Source: Dialister sp. UBA734 (GTDB lineage: Bacteria > Bacillota > Negativicutes > Veillonellales > Dialisteraceae). From it: a stretch of 6,412 bases of DNA. The position numbers and the translations under genes are program-made. Position 1 is the first letter of the stretch, and each line of letters opens with the position of its first letter. The notes below the pieces were generated by a model. That model was not told the DNA's origin. It saw nothing but the letters and a program-made list of their open reading frames with translations, and ran no database searches. The stretch is taken from assembly GCA_002297935.1 (NCBI GenBank), contig DBLC01000154.1, positions 9,713 through 16,124 on the forward strand. The letters are read 5' to 3'. This document shows positions 5,330 to 6,412 of the stretch, one piece after another.

Positions 5330-6229
5330 CTAATGAACCGTGTCCAAGTGCTGACTTAGGATTTCCAAAAAGAGCTGCATGGCAGGACTGATCCATTTAT
5401 TGGTGCGATAGCCATAGGCAGAAACAATCGGGGCCGCCGACCGATCGGTTTCCAATTCCACCAATGTTCCTCGCTGCACTTCTTCGGCTACCACAAATTC
5501 TGGCAAATAACAAATCCCCACATCATTTTTCACCAAGTTGATAATCGTTTGGGTGCTGCGGATTTCAATCATATTTCCCAAGCGAATATCCTTTTCTTCC
5601 AAATAATCCTTGAATTTTTCTCCCAATGAACCGGGCATGGGCTGCACGATGGCAGACAGGAGCGGATATTCCTGGTGGGCGGTGCTGAAGTGACTGTACT
5701 TTCGTTTCAACCGAGGCGAACCGCACAGAACCAACGGATAGTTGGCCCCTTTTTTCCACGTCAACGTGTCATCTACGTCCTGCTTGTTCAAGTAGAAAAG
5801 ACCGATATCGATGCGATCTTCTTTCAATGCCTTCTGCACATTGCGGCTATTCATGGACTGCAGGTACAAGTGAACCTTCGGAGCCTGCTGATGAAATTCC
5901 TTCAGCAGCATGGGCAATCGAAAACACAGCAGCGACTCCGGCGCCCCCAGGCGAAGGGTGCCTTTGCACTCTGCCAAATCGGTTTGAAAATTTTTCATCT
6001 TTTCCACCGCCGCCAGCACTTCTTCCACATAGGGAATAAATTCTTCTCCCGCCTTGGTCAGCACCATCCGCCGCCCCGCTTTTTCAAATAGCGCGGTGTC
6101 CAACTCCTTTTCCAGCTGTGCCACATGAAAAGTAATGGTTGATTGGGTATAGGCTAATTTCTGTGCCGCCTTAGAAAAACTACCCTGCCGAATGATTTCC
6201 TTGAAGGTTTGTAAATATCGTAAGTCCAT
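5330..6229 (-). CDS. LysR-family transcriptional regulator
   Basis: With the start at 6229 this is 299 residues, the usual length for the family. MDLRYLQTFKEIIRQGSFSKAA opens a winged helix-turn-helix (about 1-60; recognition helix around TQSTITFHVAQLEKEL, 28-43; ALFEKAGRRMVLTKAGEEF, 46-64), followed by a linker helix and a two-lobed effector domain (about 90-295) starting at GTLRLGAPES. An in-frame ATG at 6256 would add nine residues (MMNTGVVVS), but it has no ribosome-binding site and the extra residues do not fit the family. AGGAG at 6241-6245 supports 6229. It reads in the same direction as the nitrogenase-like gene, and two LysR-type boxes lie between them, so it probably controls that operon. 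The effector is unknown. Confidence 0.93.
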   Translation of the reverse strand: MDLRYLQTFKEIIRQGSFSKAAQKLAYTQSTITFHVAQLEKELDTALFEKAGRRMVLTKAGEEFIPYVEEVLAAVEKMKNFQTDLAECKGTLRLGAPESLLCFRLPMLLKEFHQQAPKVHLYLQSMNSRNVQKALKEDRIDIGLFYLNKQDVDDTLTWKKGANYPLVLCGSPRLKRKYSHFSTAHQEYPLLSAIVQPMPGSLGEKFKDYLEEKDIRLGNMIEIRSTQTIINLVKNDVGICYLPEFVVAEEVQRGTLVELETDRSAAPIVSAYGYRTNKWISPAMQLFLEILSQHLDTVH

Positions 6230-6240
6230 AGATACCACCA

Positions 6241-6245
6241 CTCCT
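6241..6245 (-). promoter_or_regulatory. Ribosome-binding site that sets the regulator start
   Basis: AGGAG on the minus strand lies 11 bases before ATG 6229, slightly long but usable. It lies downstream of the alternative ATG codons at 6256 and 6253, so it favours the internal start. Confidence 0.6.
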
Positions 6246-6277
6246 GTGTTCATCATTTACGAATCATTATTTAATCT

Positions 6278-6286
6278 ATTCTATCA
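6278..6286 (-). promoter_or_regulatory. Putative extended -10 promoter of the regulator gene
   Basis: TGATAGAAT on the minus strand has the TG-N-TAGAAT form of an extended -10 element in an AT-rich stretch, with no clear -35 box. The predicted start near 6271 gives a leader of about 40 nt before ATG 6229. The same nonamer occurs at 5205-5213 and 6345-6353. Confidence 0.4.
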
Positions 6287-6360
6287 TATTTAAAATAAAA
6301 CTTTTTATTTTTTCTCATAGTATGCAGGAAATTCCTAACGGTGAATTCTATCAATAAGAA

Positions 6361-6384
6361 GCTAGGGAAACACTGATTTAATCA
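6361..6384 (+). repeat. Partial copy of the GCTAGG-ACTGATT palindromic element
   Basis: GCTAGGGAAACACTGATT followed by TAATCA closely matches one arm and the centre of the terminator palindrome (complement of 278-320). The second arm has decayed here: after TAATCA the expected complement of GCTAGGGAAA is not found. It is either a degraded copy of a dispersed palindromic element or a half-copy. The window ends 28 bases later. Confidence 0.5.
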
Positions 6385-6412
6385 TGGTTTGAAATTATTC
6401 TTGAATTTTTAT

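Noticed and set aside
6230..6256. Upstream start for the LysR-family gene at 6256
   Set aside because: No ribosome-binding site precedes it, and AGGAG lies downstream of it at the right place for ATG 6229, where the family's normal MDLRYLQTF N-terminus begins.
6253..6275. Fur-box-like ATAATGATT region around the regulator start
   Set aside because: Only about the first half matches the 19-bp Fur consensus; the rest is poor and the stretch is AT-rich, so iron regulation through Fur is not supported here.

Overview
All five genes in this window read leftwards (minus strand), in transcription order: a LysR-family regulator (6229-5330), a divergent nitrogenase component 1-like protein (5113-3569), a lipoprotein substrate-binding protein (3503-2409), a FecCD-type permease (2188-1166) and its ATPase (1169-387). 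The last three form a complete binding-protein-dependent importer of the iron-chelate / haem / cobalamin (FepBDC, BtuFCD-like) class. The permease and ATPase overlap by 4 bp, and a strong hairpin with a T-rich tail (264-320) closes the operon on the left. No RNA gene, CRISPR array or transposase is visible.

The likely story is a metal-chelate or tetrapyrrole uptake operon whose first gene is a nitrogenase-superfamily protein, switched by the LysR regulator encoded just upstream. The gap before the nitrogenase-like gene holds two perfect inverted repeats with T-N11-A cores. Their centres are 33 bp apart, near -65 and -32 of a plausible sigma-70 promoter, which is the textbook LysR-type layout. 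No NifH-like reductase lies in the window, so any electron donor must be encoded elsewhere. The transported ligand and the reaction are unknown.

The gaps between genes are unusual. They are filled with short-period repeats: 7-bp units of the GTTGTTG/CAACAAC and GGGATTA types, a 9-bp AACCTTCAG-type array and a telomere-like TTTAGGG tract. Several are arranged as inverted pairs. Some run into genes: two stop codons lie inside repeat copies. A 16-bp site at 2323-2338 fits the bacterial chromosome-partitioning parS consensus exactly, which suggests that the locus lies in the origin-proximal part of a chromosome.

Organism: a bacterium, probably an anaerobic Firmicute. Lone nitrogenase-like component 1 genes beside FecCD transporters, together with heptamer-filled gaps, make me think of Negativicutes (Acidaminococcus/Megasphaera/Veillonella relatives). 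That is recollection and not proof; nothing in the window fixes the taxon.
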